From NCBI GenBank assembly GCA_024690205.1, contig JAILCX010000020.1:62001-126000 (forward strand): 64,000 bases of DNA, written 5' to 3'. The translations under genes were made by a program, and so were the position numbers. Source of the DNA: Lachnospiraceae bacterium. Its GTDB lineage: Bacteria; Bacillota; Clostridia; Lachnospirales; Lachnospiraceae. Below, in pieces: positions 8,200 through 16,372 of this stretch. Positions within the stretch are counted from its first letter, which is position 1. Each line of letters starts with the position of its first letter. The notes beneath the pieces were generated by a model. It made no database searches and had not been told where the DNA came from. It worked only from the letters and a program-made list of their open reading frames with translations.

Positions 8200-10455
8200 A
8201 TGAAAAAGAGTAAGGAATTTACTGAAAATATAATAAAGACCGAGTATTCCGAAGTCATGCAAAGGTCTTATATAGACTATGCGATGTCGGTAATAATCTC
8301 AAGAGCTCTTCCGGATGCAAGAGACGGATTAAAACCCGTTCAGCGAAGAGTTCTTTATGATATGCATGAACTCGGCATAAAGTTTGACAAACCCTACAGG
8401 AAATCGGCTCGTATCGTCGGCGATACGATGGGTAAATATCACCCTCACGGTGACAGCTCAATCTATGAAGCGCTCGTAGTCATGAGCCAGGATTTTAAAA
8501 AGGGTGTGCCACTTGTCGACGGACACGGTAACTTCGGTAATATCGAAGGAGACGGAGCTGCTGCCATGAGGTATACGGAAGCAAGGCTCCAGGAGATCAC
8601 TCAGAGTGCGTTTTTATCTGATCTTGATAAGGACGTTGTTGATTTTATCCCGAATTTTGATGAGACTGAAAAGGAACCCTCGGTTCTTCCTGTAAAATTC
8701 CCAAACCTTTTGGTAAACGGATCGGATGGTATTGCCGTTGGAATGGCTACATCTATCCCTCCTCATAACCTCGGAGAAGTCATAGAAGCCACCAAGGCAT
8801 ATATGAATAACGAAGATATCTCAAATGCCCAGCTTTTGAGATATGTTAAAGGACCTGACTTCCCGACCGGGGGTATCGTTACCAACAAAGACGAATTAAA
8901 AGAAATATATGAGACCGGACAGGGTAAGATAAAGGTAAGAGGAAAGGTTGAAATAGAACCACAAAAGGGCGGAAAGACAAATGTAGTCATTTCTGAGATC
9001 CCTTATCCTATGATCGGTGCAAATATCTCAAAGTTCTTATCCGATATAGCATCGCTTGCCGAGTCAAAAAAGACTCAGGATATAGTCGATATCACTAACC
9101 AGTCTTCAAAAGAAGGCATAAGGATAGTCATAGAACTTCGTAAGGATGCCGATGTCGATAATTTTGTGAACATGCTTTACAAAAAGACAAGGCTTGAAGA
9201 TACTTTCGGCGTAAATATGCTCGCCATAGCAAACGGCAAGCCAGAGATCATGTCTTTAAAGCAGATCATCGCACATAACGTCGAGTTTCAGTTTGAAGTC
9301 ACAAGACGTAAATATACGACTCTTCTTGAAAAAGAGACCGAAAAGAAAGAGATTCAGGAAGGCCTTATTAAAGCGTGCAATGTCATCGATCTTGTCATTG
9401 AGATCTTAAGGGGTTCAAAGGACCGCGCGATGGCCAAAGCATGTCTTGTAGAAGGCGTTGTTGACGGGATAAAGTTCAAATCCAAAGAATCAAAGATCAT
9501 GGCTTCACAGCTTAAGTTTACCGAAAAACAGGCCAACGCGATCCTTGAGATGAGGTTATACAAACTGATCGGACTTGAACTTGAAGCTTTGATAAACGAA
9601 CACGAGGACACTCTTGCCAATATCTTCAAATACGAGGATATCCTTGATCGCAGAGATTCCATGGCAATGGTTATCATAAATGAGCTTGATGATCTTAAGA
9701 ACCGTTTTGCTAAAAAGAGAAAAACGGTCATCGATAATGTTGAAGAAGCCGTATTTGTTGAAAACCAGATCGAGGAGATGGATGTTGTCTTCCTTATGGA
9801 CCGCTTCGGATATGCAAAGACCATCGATGTTCCCACTCTTGAGAGAAACTACGAATCCGCAATTGCGGAGTACAGATATATCGTTAATTGTAAGAACACC
9901 GGAAAGATATGCATATTTACGAATACCGGTGACATGCATACGGTAAAGGTCATGGATCTTCCTTTTGGAAAATTTAAAGATAAGGGTGTTCCGATCGATA
10001 ATGTCAGCAATTTTAACACCGAAAAGGAATATGTCGTTTCCTGTGAGTCACAGAGCCGTCTTAACCTCTTCAAACTCATCTTTGTCACTAAAAAATCCAT
10101 GATGAAGGTTGTCGACGGAGGAGAGTTTGATGTTACGAGACGTACTATAAGTGCTACCAAACTCCTTGATGATGACGAAGTCATTTCCGTAAGTGCTCTT
10201 ACGGATCAGAAACAGATAGTATTAAAGACCAAAGATGGATATTTTATCCGTTTCGGAATAGAAGAGATACCCGATAAGAAAAAGACCGCAGTCGGTGTCC
10301 GCGGTATGAAGCTTGGATTAAAGGATGATGTGGAATCGGCATTCTACCTTACAACATCCGCCGAGCCCGTTGTGACTATCGATGAAAAGCCGTTCGACCT
10401 TTATCGCGTAAAACTTTCAAGACGAGACGGTAAAGGAACGAAGATAAGGCTTTGA
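8200..10455 (+). CDS. parC: Type IIA DNA topoisomerase subunit A (ParC/GyrA family)
   Basis: A 751-residue breakage-rejoining subunit. The N-terminal winged helix has RALPDARDGLKPVQRR, the quinolone-region KYHPHGD, and AMRYTEARL, whose Tyr is the active-site nucleophile. A coiled coil and a C-terminal beta-pinwheel of about five blades follow. No GyrA box (QRRGGKG) is present in the C-terminal domain, which argues for a topoisomerase IV-like decatenase rather than a gyrase; that is inference. ATG 8200 is preferred to the in-frame TTG 8194 because AAGG at 8187-8190 is 9 bases from 8200. Transcribed with parE and rsmD. Confidence 0.82.
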   Translation: MKKSKEFTENIIKTEYSEVMQRSYIDYAMSVIISRALPDARDGLKPVQRRVLYDMHELGIKFDKPYRKSARIVGDTMGKYHPHGDSSIYEALVVMSQDFKKGVPLVDGHGNFGNIEGDGAAAMRYTEARLQEITQSAFLSDLDKDVVDFIPNFDETEKEPSVLPVKFPNLLVNGSDGIAVGMATSIPPHNLGEVIEATKAYMNNEDISNAQLLRYVKGPDFPTGGIVTNKDELKEIYETGQGKIKVRGKVEIEPQKGGKTNVVISEIPYPMIGANISKFLSDIASLAESKKTQDIVDITNQSSKEGIRIVIELRKDADVDNFVNMLYKKTRLEDTFGVNMLAIANGKPEIMSLKQIIAHNVEFQFEVTRRKYTTLLEKETEKKEIQEGLIKACNVIDLVIEILRGSKDRAMAKACLVEGVVDGIKFKSKESKIMASQLKFTEKQANAILEMRLYKLIGLELEALINEHEDTLANIFKYEDILDRRDSMAMVIINELDDLKNRFAKKRKTVIDNVEEAVFVENQIEEMDVVFLMDRFGYAKTIDVPTLERNYESAIAEYRYIVNCKNTGKICIFTNTGDMHTVKVMDLPFGKFKDKGVPIDNVSNFNTEKEYVVSCESQSRLNLFKLIFVTKKSMMKVVDGGEFDVTRRTISATKLLDDDEVISVSALTDQKQIVLKTKDGYFIRFGIEEIPDKKKTAVGVRGMKLGLKDDVESAFYLTTSAEPVVTIDEKPFDLYRVKLSRRDGKGTKIRL

Positions 10456-10456
10456 T

Positions 10457-10999
10457 ATGAGAGTTATTGCCGGAAAATGCCGCTCTTTGCCTTTAAAAAC
10501 GCCAAAGGGATCAAACACAAGGCCCACACAGGATCGTATAAAAGAAACACTCTTTAACATGGTAAACACCGATATACCGGGAGCGGTCTTTGTGGATCTT
10601 TTTGCCGGTAGCGGGCAGATAGGGATCGAAGCGTTGTCCCGAGGTGCGAAAAAGTGTTATTTCTTTGATAAGAGCAGCGAAGCGGCAGATTGTATAAACA
10701 GTAATATCCGATTTACACATCTTTCTGAAAGCGCAAAAGTTTTTAAGGGAGATGTGTTTTCGTTACTTGACATGATAAATGAAGATCATGTAGATATCAT
10801 CTTTATTGATCCGCCCTATGAAGAGGGACTCGAGAACCGGCTCTTTGCGGAATTGTCAAAAAAGAGATATATTGATAGTGACACCCTGATCATTTTGGAG
10901 GCCTCATTGAAAAATGAGATATCCATACCGGGGTTTGAGGTTACTAAGGTCAAGGAATATAAGACCAATAAACATGTATTTATCAGGAGAGCCATATGA
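10457..10999 (+). CDS. rsmD: 16S rRNA (guanine(966)-N(2))-methyltransferase RsmD
   Basis: A 180-residue SAM-dependent methyltransferase modifying G966 of 16S rRNA. The N-terminal [13 protein letters not shown] and [13 protein letters not shown], the SAM-binding [18 protein letters not shown], and the catalytic DPPY motif (about residue 118) are all present. It starts one base after the parC stop and overlaps the coaD start by 4 bases (ATGA), the classic Firmicutes rsmD-coaD coupling. Confidence 0.95.
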   Translation: MRVIAGKCRSLPLKTPKGSNTRPTQDRIKETLFNMVNTDIPGAVFVDLFAGSGQIGIEALSRGAKKCYFFDKSSEAADCINSNIRFTHLSESAKVFKGDVFSLLDMINEDHVDIIFIDPPYEEGLENRLFAELSKKRYIDSDTLIILEASLKNEISIPGFEVTKVKEYKTNKHVFIRRAI

Positions 11000-11496
11000 A
11001 GAAAGCTGTTTATCCGGGGAGCTTTGATCCTGTTACCTTTGGACATCTTGATGTCATCAAACGTGCAGCATCGATGTTCGATCATCTGACCGTCAGCGTT
11101 TTGGACAATAAACGTAAGCAAGCATTGTTTTCGGTAGATGAACGTGTTAAAATGTTGAAAGAAGCGCTCAAGGACCTTAATAATGTTGAGGTTGAATCCT
11201 TCAGCGGTTTGCTTGTCGATTATTGCAGATCAAATGATATTCATGTTATAGTTAGAGGACTTCGTGCCATAACAGACTTTGAATACGAGTTGCAGAATGC
11301 ACAGACAAACAGATTGATCTCTAACGGTGAGGTTGATACGGTCTTTCTGACGACCAGCCTCGAATATGCATATTTAAGTTCGAGTGCCGTTAAGGAGATA
11401 GCATGTTTCAAGGGGGATGTTTCTCCCTGTGTTCCTGCGTTTGTGGCAGAAGCTGTGTACGATAAGTATAAAGACTCTGACCGGGGGTTATTATGA
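10996..11496 (+). CDS. coaD: Pantetheine-phosphate adenylyltransferase (PPAT)
   Basis: A 166-residue nucleotidyltransferase making dephospho-CoA from 4'-phosphopantetheine and ATP, the penultimate step of CoA synthesis. The N-terminal [19 protein letters not shown] carries the HxGH-type (here TFGH) site; [13 protein letters not shown] and the C-terminal [11 protein letters not shown] are also diagnostic. Overlaps rsmD upstream and the next gene downstream, each by ATGA, so translation is likely coupled. Confidence 0.96.
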   Translation: MKKAVYPGSFDPVTFGHLDVIKRAASMFDHLTVSVLDNKRKQALFSVDERVKMLKEALKDLNNVEVESFSGLLVDYCRSNDIHVIVRGLRAITDFEYELQNAQTNRLISNGEVDTVFLTTSLEYAYLSSSAVKEIACFKGDVSPCVPAFVAEAVYDKYKDSDRGLL

Positions 11497-12242
11497 GTAA
11501 TATTATTGAACAACTGATCGATGATATCATTGAGTACCTGGATAACTGTAAATATCAGGCACTTTCTAATACCAAGATCGTGGTAAACAAAGAGGAGATA
11601 GACGAACTCCTTCGTGAGCTTCGAAACAAGACTCCCCAGGAACTTCAAAAATACCAGAAAGTTGTTTCAAACCGTGAAGCGATCATAAAGGATGCCAAAG
11701 CAAGAGCACAGGCTCTTATTGATGATGCGGCTCAGAGAACATCCGAGATGCTTTCTCAGAATGCCATCATGCAACAGGCATACCAGCAGGCTGACGAAGT
11801 CGTTAAAAGCGCTTATATACAGGCACAGGAGATCCTTACCAACGCAACATACGAAGCCAATAACGTAAGATCTGCCGCTGTCGAGTATATGGACAGCATG
11901 CTTTCAAACTATGAAAACATTGTATCCCAGACCATGCGGCTTACGCAGTCTACATATGAGAATTTCTATACACACCTTGCCCAGTATCACGACACAGTAG
12001 TTTCAAACCGAATGGAACTTAATCCTCCACAGGTTCCCGAGGATACGGCTAATCTTCAGGGCGAATACGGTGAAATGGACGAGCAGGAAATGCAGATGGA
12101 TGAAACCGGTGAAATGATGGTGCCCAATCCGCCTGCAGCCGAACAGGAATTACAAAGACAAAGCATTCCAAAGCCTGCATCCGGTTCTTTTTCACAGGCT
12201 CCCGGAACTTCGGACGATCTTAAACTCGATCTTTTATCTTAG
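11493..12242 (+). CDS. Coiled-coil protein of unknown function
   Basis: A 249-residue soluble protein. Residues about 20-175 are predicted coiled coil rich in Ala, Gln and Glu with a pattern reminiscent of the F-type ATPase b subunit/DivIVA coiled coils ([21 protein letters not shown]), and residues 180-249 are an acidic, Met/Gln/Pro-rich disordered tail. There is no membrane segment. In Lachnospiraceae, genes like this are often found next to coaD and loosely annotated as ATPase or ATP synthase-like. Start ATG overlaps the coaD stop. Function unknown; a scaffold or cell-division role is possible but unproven. Confidence 0.75.
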   Translation: MSNIIEQLIDDIIEYLDNCKYQALSNTKIVVNKEEIDELLRELRNKTPQELQKYQKVVSNREAIIKDAKARAQALIDDAAQRTSEMLSQNAIMQQAYQQADEVVKSAYIQAQEILTNATYEANNVRSAAVEYMDSMLSNYENIVSQTMRLTQSTYENFYTHLAQYHDTVVSNRMELNPPQVPEDTANLQGEYGEMDEQEMQMDETGEMMVPNPPAAEQELQRQSIPKPASGSFSQAPGTSDDLKLDLLS

Positions 12243-12250
12243 ATCATATA

Positions 12251-12273
12251 TTCACCGGCTTATTGCCGGTGAA
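12251..12273 (+). terminator. Hairpin between coiled-coil gene and amidase
   Basis: Perfect 9-bp stem TTCACCGGC/GCCGGTGAA with a TTATT loop, followed by ATTTATA instead of a clean T run. It may attenuate transcription into the amidase gene or protect an mRNA end; the terminator call is weak. Confidence 0.4.
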
Positions 12274-12293
12274 ATTTATATAGGGAGAAATAT

Positions 12294-13514
12294 ATGGCGT
12301 ATGTTATAGTTCTCGATCCGGGTCATGGCGGAGACCAGGACGGCGGAACATTTAATTCTTACATTGAAAAGAACATGACTCTTGCTGTTGCAAAAGCCAT
12401 GAAGACATATCTTGAAAATTTTGAAGGCGTGACTGTCTATTTGACAAGAGAAGATGACAGGGCCATGACCATTCAGGATAGACTTGATTTTGCAAAGGCT
12501 GTAAATGCCGATTATTTCATATCATTACACTTTAATCTTTCGTCTTTGCATACTTTATACGGCTCCGAAGTCTGGATCCCGTCAAAGAGTTCATATTATA
12601 ACAAAATGTACGGATTTGCCGACAATGTCATGCAGAACTTTGACGCCATGGGGCTTTATAACCGCGGCATAAAGACAAGACTTGGCAAAAACGGTGATTA
12701 TTACGGTGTTATAAGGATCGGTACCGAATACGGTATACCGTCCTGCATCATCGAACACTGCCATATGGATAATGCAAGGGACACCTTTGCTATCCCTGTT
12801 AATGAAAAAGGTGCCTTTAATTCTGCTTTGGCCAATTTTGGAGTTAAAGACGGAGAAGCACTTGCCAAATTCCTTAAGCTTAAGTCAACATCTTTGGGAA
12901 TTGATTATTCCAATTACCAGTCTTCACAATATAAGACCAAGAAATCGATCGTGGCTCCCGATGAGACGGAACCCGATGTTAACGAGATATCGCTTGTTTC
13001 GACCGATGCCGCAAAAGGAAAGGTTACGATCAATATGCATGCCGTTGATAAGGACAGCTTCATCCTTTATTACATGGTAAGCCTTGACGGTGGAAATACC
13101 TTTGCAACTCTTAAAGACTGGCCGAGATCATCATGGAACAAATCTCTTGATGATTTTGCGATAACCCTTGATGTTCCGCGCGGCAAAGAATTAAATATCG
13201 TTACGGGTGCTGTTAACAGTTTTGACAAGATCACATTGAGTAATGTACTTAACGTAAAAGCTTTAAGTCTTACGGTTGATTCAAAGACCACGGGTGATAA
13301 TAATGTTGAAAGCATCGATGTTAAGAGCATTACCGAGGCAGTTGAGGATATCTCGTCAAGACAGGTTGAAACGATCACCTATGACAATATCTTAAACGAA
13401 GCACCTTCCAACGCGTTGGGAAAAGCCGGATCCGTATCATTGTTTGCTACCTGTTCGGTTCTTTTGCTTGTATTGATGCTCGCCATAGCCGGCAAAATTT
13501 TCCGTAAGAGATGA
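12294..13514 (+). CDS. N-acetylmuramoyl-L-alanine amidase (Amidase_3) with C-terminal membrane anchor
   Basis: A 406-residue protein. Residues 3-195 are an Amidase_3 zinc hydrolase that cleaves the bond between N-acetylmuramic acid and L-Ala in peptidoglycan: DPGHGG (first Zn ligand His), IEKNMTL (Glu ligand), SLHFN (second His) and SCIIEHCHMDN (catalytic Glu). Residues 240-320 look like a beta-sandwich, and residues about 378-400 are a transmembrane helix followed by RKR. Oddly there is no signal peptide; the catalytic domain starts at residue 3, with GGGAG-type RBS well placed at 12282-12286. How the domain gets outside the cell is unclear. Confidence 0.85.
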   Translation: MAYVIVLDPGHGGDQDGGTFNSYIEKNMTLAVAKAMKTYLENFEGVTVYLTREDDRAMTIQDRLDFAKAVNADYFISLHFNLSSLHTLYGSEVWIPSKSSYYNKMYGFADNVMQNFDAMGLYNRGIKTRLGKNGDYYGVIRIGTEYGIPSCIIEHCHMDNARDTFAIPVNEKGAFNSALANFGVKDGEALAKFLKLKSTSLGIDYSNYQSSQYKTKKSIVAPDETEPDVNEISLVSTDAAKGKVTINMHAVDKDSFILYYMVSLDGGNTFATLKDWPRSSWNKSLDDFAITLDVPRGKELNIVTGAVNSFDKITLSNVLNVKALSLTVDSKTTGDNNVESIDVKSITEAVEDISSRQVETITYDNILNEAPSNALGKAGSVSLFATCSVLLLVLMLAIAGKIFRKR

Positions 13515-13519
13515 TTTAA

Positions 13520-14218
13520 ATGAACAGATTTGCAGATGATATAAATGCTCCCTCGCTTGACGGCGTCAAAGCCGTGTTTTTTGATCTTGACGGATCGCTC
13601 GTCGATTCAATGTGGATATGGGGAGCGATAGATATTGAGTACCTTTCGCAGTTCGGTCTTGAAAAGCCTGATGACCTTCAAAGCAAGATCGAAGGCCAGA
13701 GTGTGGTCGAAACCGCTCGCTACTTCCAGGAACGCTTTAACATCAACGATCCCGTTGAAGTAATGATAGACCGGTGGAATGAGATGGCTTTCGATAAATA
13801 CACCAATGATGTTTTTGTCAAAGAAGGCGGAGTTGAATTCTTAAAGTACTGCTTTGATAAAGGGATAAAACTCGGAGTATGCTCAAGCAACTCAAAGACC
13901 CTTCTTTTTCAGGTATTAAAAAAGAGGGGTATTTTTGATTATTTCGATATCATCATTTCGGGAGAAGATGTTGAAAAAGGAAAACCGGATCCCGAGTGTT
14001 ACCTTAAAGCTGCATCTTTTGTAGGCGTTCGGCCCGAAAACTGTCTGGTCTTTGAAGACCTTGTAAAGGGTATTGATGCCGGAAATGCCGCAGGAATGAT
14101 CACCTGTGCGGTGGAAGATGAATATTCCGTGCCGCAAAGGGATGAAAAGATAAAAGCCGCCGATCATTACATTACCGATTATTGGTGCATATTAAAGAAT
14201 TATGGGATCGATCATTAA
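13520..14218 (+). CDS. HAD superfamily phosphatase (beta-phosphoglucomutase-like subfamily)
   Basis: A 232-residue HAD hydrolase. Motif I is FFDLDGSLVDS (nucleophile Asp of DLDGS, with Ser for the usual Thr), motif II CSSNS, motif III Lys in GKPDPECYLKAA and motif IV VFEDLVKGIDAG. The alpha-helical cap sits between motifs I and II, as in beta-phosphoglucomutase and related sugar phosphatases. The substrate cannot be told. It follows the amidase stop by 5 bases and overlaps the next gene by 17 bases. Confidence 0.85.
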   Translation: MNRFADDINAPSLDGVKAVFFDLDGSLVDSMWIWGAIDIEYLSQFGLEKPDDLQSKIEGQSVVETARYFQERFNINDPVEVMIDRWNEMAFDKYTNDVFVKEGGVEFLKYCFDKGIKLGVCSSNSKTLLFQVLKKRGIFDYFDIIISGEDVEKGKPDPECYLKAASFVGVRPENCLVFEDLVKGIDAGNAAGMITCAVEDEYSVPQRDEKIKAADHYITDYWCILKNYGIDH

Positions 14219-14777
14219 AAAAGGTGAATTCGGATATTTAAAGAAAAAAAGGATATTGATGATAGCCGTCACGTCTTTTTTGTTTCTCTTAAGTATCGGG
14301 ATCATCGTAATGGGATACGTTACTACCGGAACAAGGAAAAACCTGCTTACGATAGTAGGAGTCCTTGGCCTTTTGCCTGCAAGTAAATGCCTGGTTACAT
14401 TGATCATGCTCTTTTTGGCAAAAAGTTGTGATCAGTCTTTATGTGATGAGATAACAAAACTAAACGGGCCGTATATTTCTTTATACGACATGTTCTTTAC
14501 TTCTTATAAAAAGAATTTTTCCATTTTACATCTTGTTATAATGAATTCCGTCATCATATGTTTGTGTGCTGATGATAAATTCGATCCCGGATCATGCAGG
14601 GAACATCTTTTGACCATGCTTAAAAATGTTGGAACCGAAGGCGTTACCGTGTCTTTTGCAAAAGACAGGGACGAATATCTTCTCATGCTCAAAAATCTTT
14701 CGGAAAAAAACAGCGATAACGTAAGTTCTGCCAAGGATGCATCCATAAAGAAGCTTCTTTTTGACATTTCACTTTGA
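14202..14777 (+). CDS. Small membrane protein of unknown function
   Basis: A 191-residue protein with two transmembrane helices near the N-terminus (about residues 18-40 and 45-70) and a cytoplasmic-looking C-terminal domain of about 110 residues with two Cys-rich spots (CLCADD, GSCREH). I do not recognise a family. It overlaps the HAD gene by 17 bases and ends just before the RluA gene, so it is part of the same operon. Protein-like codon use and tight packing argue that it is real. Confidence 0.6.
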   Translation: MGSIIKKGEFGYLKKKRILMIAVTSFLFLLSIGIIVMGYVTTGTRKNLLTIVGVLGLLPASKCLVTLIMLFLAKSCDQSLCDEITKLNGPYISLYDMFFTSYKKNFSILHLVIMNSVIICLCADDKFDPGSCREHLLTMLKNVGTEGVTVSFAKDRDEYLLMLKNLSEKNSDNVSSAKDASIKKLLFDISL

Positions 14778-14791
14778 TAAAGGATTATAAC

Positions 14792-15730
14792 TTGAAACAG
14801 TTCCTTGTAACAAATGAAGATGAAGGACAAAGACTGAATAAATACCTGGGCAGGTTATTGCCTAATGCTTCGTCATCTTTCATCTATAAAATGTTAAGAA
14901 AAAAGAATATTAAGTTAAATGATTCTCCGGCAACCGGCTCCGAAAAGGTATGCAAGAACGATATCATAAAGATATTTTTTTCGGATGATACTTTTGAAAA
15001 GTTTTCAAATACCGAAGATAAAAACATTGATATGTTTTATCAATATGAAAAGGCGTTTAAGGAGCTTAAGGGAATTAAGATCCTTTATGAAGATGATGAT
15101 CTTATTGCTTTGTATAAGCCCGCCGGGATCCTTTCTCAAAAATCTGTAGAAGATGATCTTACTTTGAATGAATATCTAATAGGATATCTTATATCAAAAG
15201 GCATTACGGATAAGGACGCTTTAGTGTCTTTTCGTCCTTCCGTAATGAACAGGCTTGACCGTAACACAAAAGGCATAGTCCTTTGCTCAATAACTCTTAA
15301 AGGGTCTCGTGTTTTATCAAAACTAATAAGAGATCAAAAGATAAGGAAGTATTATAGAGCCGTCTGCAAAGGCATTATCGATAAGGATCTTTGTCTTGAG
15401 GGATATATCATAAAAAACGAAAAAGACAATACCGTAAGGATAAGCGATAAAAAGCTTCCGGGCTCCTTATATATAAAGACGGATATCCATCCGGTGATGC
15501 ATTATGATGACAGAACCGAAGTCCTTATAGAACTGCATACCGGAAAGACACATCAGATAAGAGCCCATCTTTCGCATATAGGTCACCCTATTCTGGGAGA
15601 CCCAAAATACGGAGATCCTGAATTTAACGCTAAATACAAAGCAAGATACCAGGAACTTGAAGCCTGTAAGGTTGTATTTCCGCAGGAATGCGAGATAGAA
15701 AGCTTTAAGGAGCTTATCATAAATATCTGA
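14792..15730 (+). CDS. RluA-family rRNA/tRNA pseudouridine synthase
   Basis: About 312 residues. Residues 10-70 form an S4 RNA-binding domain (EDEGQRLNKYLGRLLPNASSSFIYKMLR), and the pseudouridine synthase domain follows with YKPAGILSQ and the catalytic NRLDRNTKGIV motif (catalytic Asp). The family isomerises uridine in 23S rRNA or tRNA; the exact target site is unknown. I chose TTG 14792 because AAAGGA (14779-14784) is 7 bases upstream; the further-upstream in-frame TTG 14774 overlaps the previous stop and lacks an RBS. Confidence 0.9.
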   Translation: MKQFLVTNEDEGQRLNKYLGRLLPNASSSFIYKMLRKKNIKLNDSPATGSEKVCKNDIIKIFFSDDTFEKFSNTEDKNIDMFYQYEKAFKELKGIKILYEDDDLIALYKPAGILSQKSVEDDLTLNEYLIGYLISKGITDKDALVSFRPSVMNRLDRNTKGIVLCSITLKGSRVLSKLIRDQKIRKYYRAVCKGIIDKDLCLEGYIIKNEKDNTVRISDKKLPGSLYIKTDIHPVMHYDDRTEVLIELHTGKTHQIRAHLSHIGHPILGDPKYGDPEFNAKYKARYQELEACKVVFPQECEIESFKELIINI

Positions 15731-15731
15731 T

Positions 15732-16277
15732 ATGAGTACATGGAAGACAAGAGGACTTCGCGGATCATACCTTGAAGACCTTATAAACAAGACAAATGAA
15801 AAATATAAGGAAAAGGGCCTTGCGATAGTACAAAAGATCCCCACTCCGATAACGCCCATAAAAATGAGTCCCAAAGGATCACAGATCACATTGGCTTATT
15901 TTGACCAGAAAAGTACGGTCGACTATATAGGAGTAGTGCAGGGAGTTCCGATCTGCTTTGATGCCAAGGAATGCAGGGAAGACCGCTTCCCGCTTGCAAA
16001 CATCCATGAGCATCAAGTGGATTTCATGGAACATTTTGAAAAACAGGGCGGAGTTTCTTTCTTTTTGATATATTTTACGACACGTGATGTCCTTTATTAC
16101 CTGCCTTTTGACATGTTTAAGTATTTTTGGGACAGAGCTGTTGTCGATAACGGAAGAAAATCGTTCCGTTATGAGGAACTCAATCCGGATTTTATAATAA
16201 AACAGAACGAGGGAGTATTTGTTCCTTATCTTGAAGCTCTTAAGAAGGATATCGAAGAGCGCGAAGTTTCGGGATAA
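15732..16277 (+). CDS. recU: Holliday junction resolvase RecU
   Basis: A 181-residue Firmicutes-type Holliday junction resolvase acting in recombination and chromosome segregation. Diagnostic parts are RGSYLEDLINKTNEKY near the N-terminus, the nuclease core STVDYIGVVQGVPICFDAKEC (acidic metal ligands Asp and Glu, Lys), and HEHQVDFM. Length matches the family. It starts one base after the rluA stop. It is next to RluA rather than a penicillin-binding protein gene, its usual neighbour in Bacillus. Confidence 0.93.
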   Translation: MSTWKTRGLRGSYLEDLINKTNEKYKEKGLAIVQKIPTPITPIKMSPKGSQITLAYFDQKSTVDYIGVVQGVPICFDAKECREDRFPLANIHEHQVDFMEHFEKQGGVSFFLIYFTTRDVLYYLPFDMFKYFWDRAVVDNGRKSFRYEELNPDFIIKQNEGVFVPYLEALKKDIEEREVSG

Positions 16278-16294
16278 CGGGACATTTTTGATGT

Positions 16295-16323
16295 TTGACA
16301 TATTCGTTTTATTGTGATAGCAT
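16295..16323 (+). promoter_or_regulatory. Promoter of the histidine operon
   Basis: Consensus TTGACA (16295-16300), a 17-base spacer and TAGCAT (16318-16323). Start of transcription expected near 16330, inside the palindrome described next, with a leader of about 43 bases and GGAGG at 16361-16365. Confidence 0.55.
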
Positions 16324-16338
16324 GATAACGAATTATCA
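16323..16338. promoter_or_regulatory. Palindrome at the his promoter start site, candidate operator
   Basis: TGATAA-CGAA-TTATCA, a perfect inverted repeat with 6-base arms, begins at the last base of the -10 element and covers the expected +1. A repressor bound there would block initiation. Which protein binds is unknown; no T-box or His-rich leader peptide is seen. Confidence 0.4.
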
Positions 16339-16372
16339 CGTTACTACGCTAAAGCGAATCGGAGGAATATAT

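Noticed and set aside
9354-9836. A 160-residue minus-strand frame inside parC
   Set aside because: Ser/Leu-rich antisense shadow, no RBS, and completely covered by a conserved gene.
6264-10455. Calling the topoisomerase pair GyrB/GyrA
   Set aside because: The A subunit lacks a GyrA box in its C-terminal domain and the pair is not beside dnaA/recF, so ParE/ParC is preferred; the distinction is not certain.
16280-16372. T-box or histidine leader-peptide attenuator before hisZG
   Set aside because: The leader is only about 45 bases, has no His-rich small frame, no T-box sequence and no terminator hairpin; only a palindrome at the start site is seen.
16295-16372. A longer HisZ-HisG starting at 16295
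   Set aside because: That region holds the -35 and -10 elements and has no RBS for the upstream start; ATG 16373 has GGAGG 7 bases upstream and the family N-terminus.
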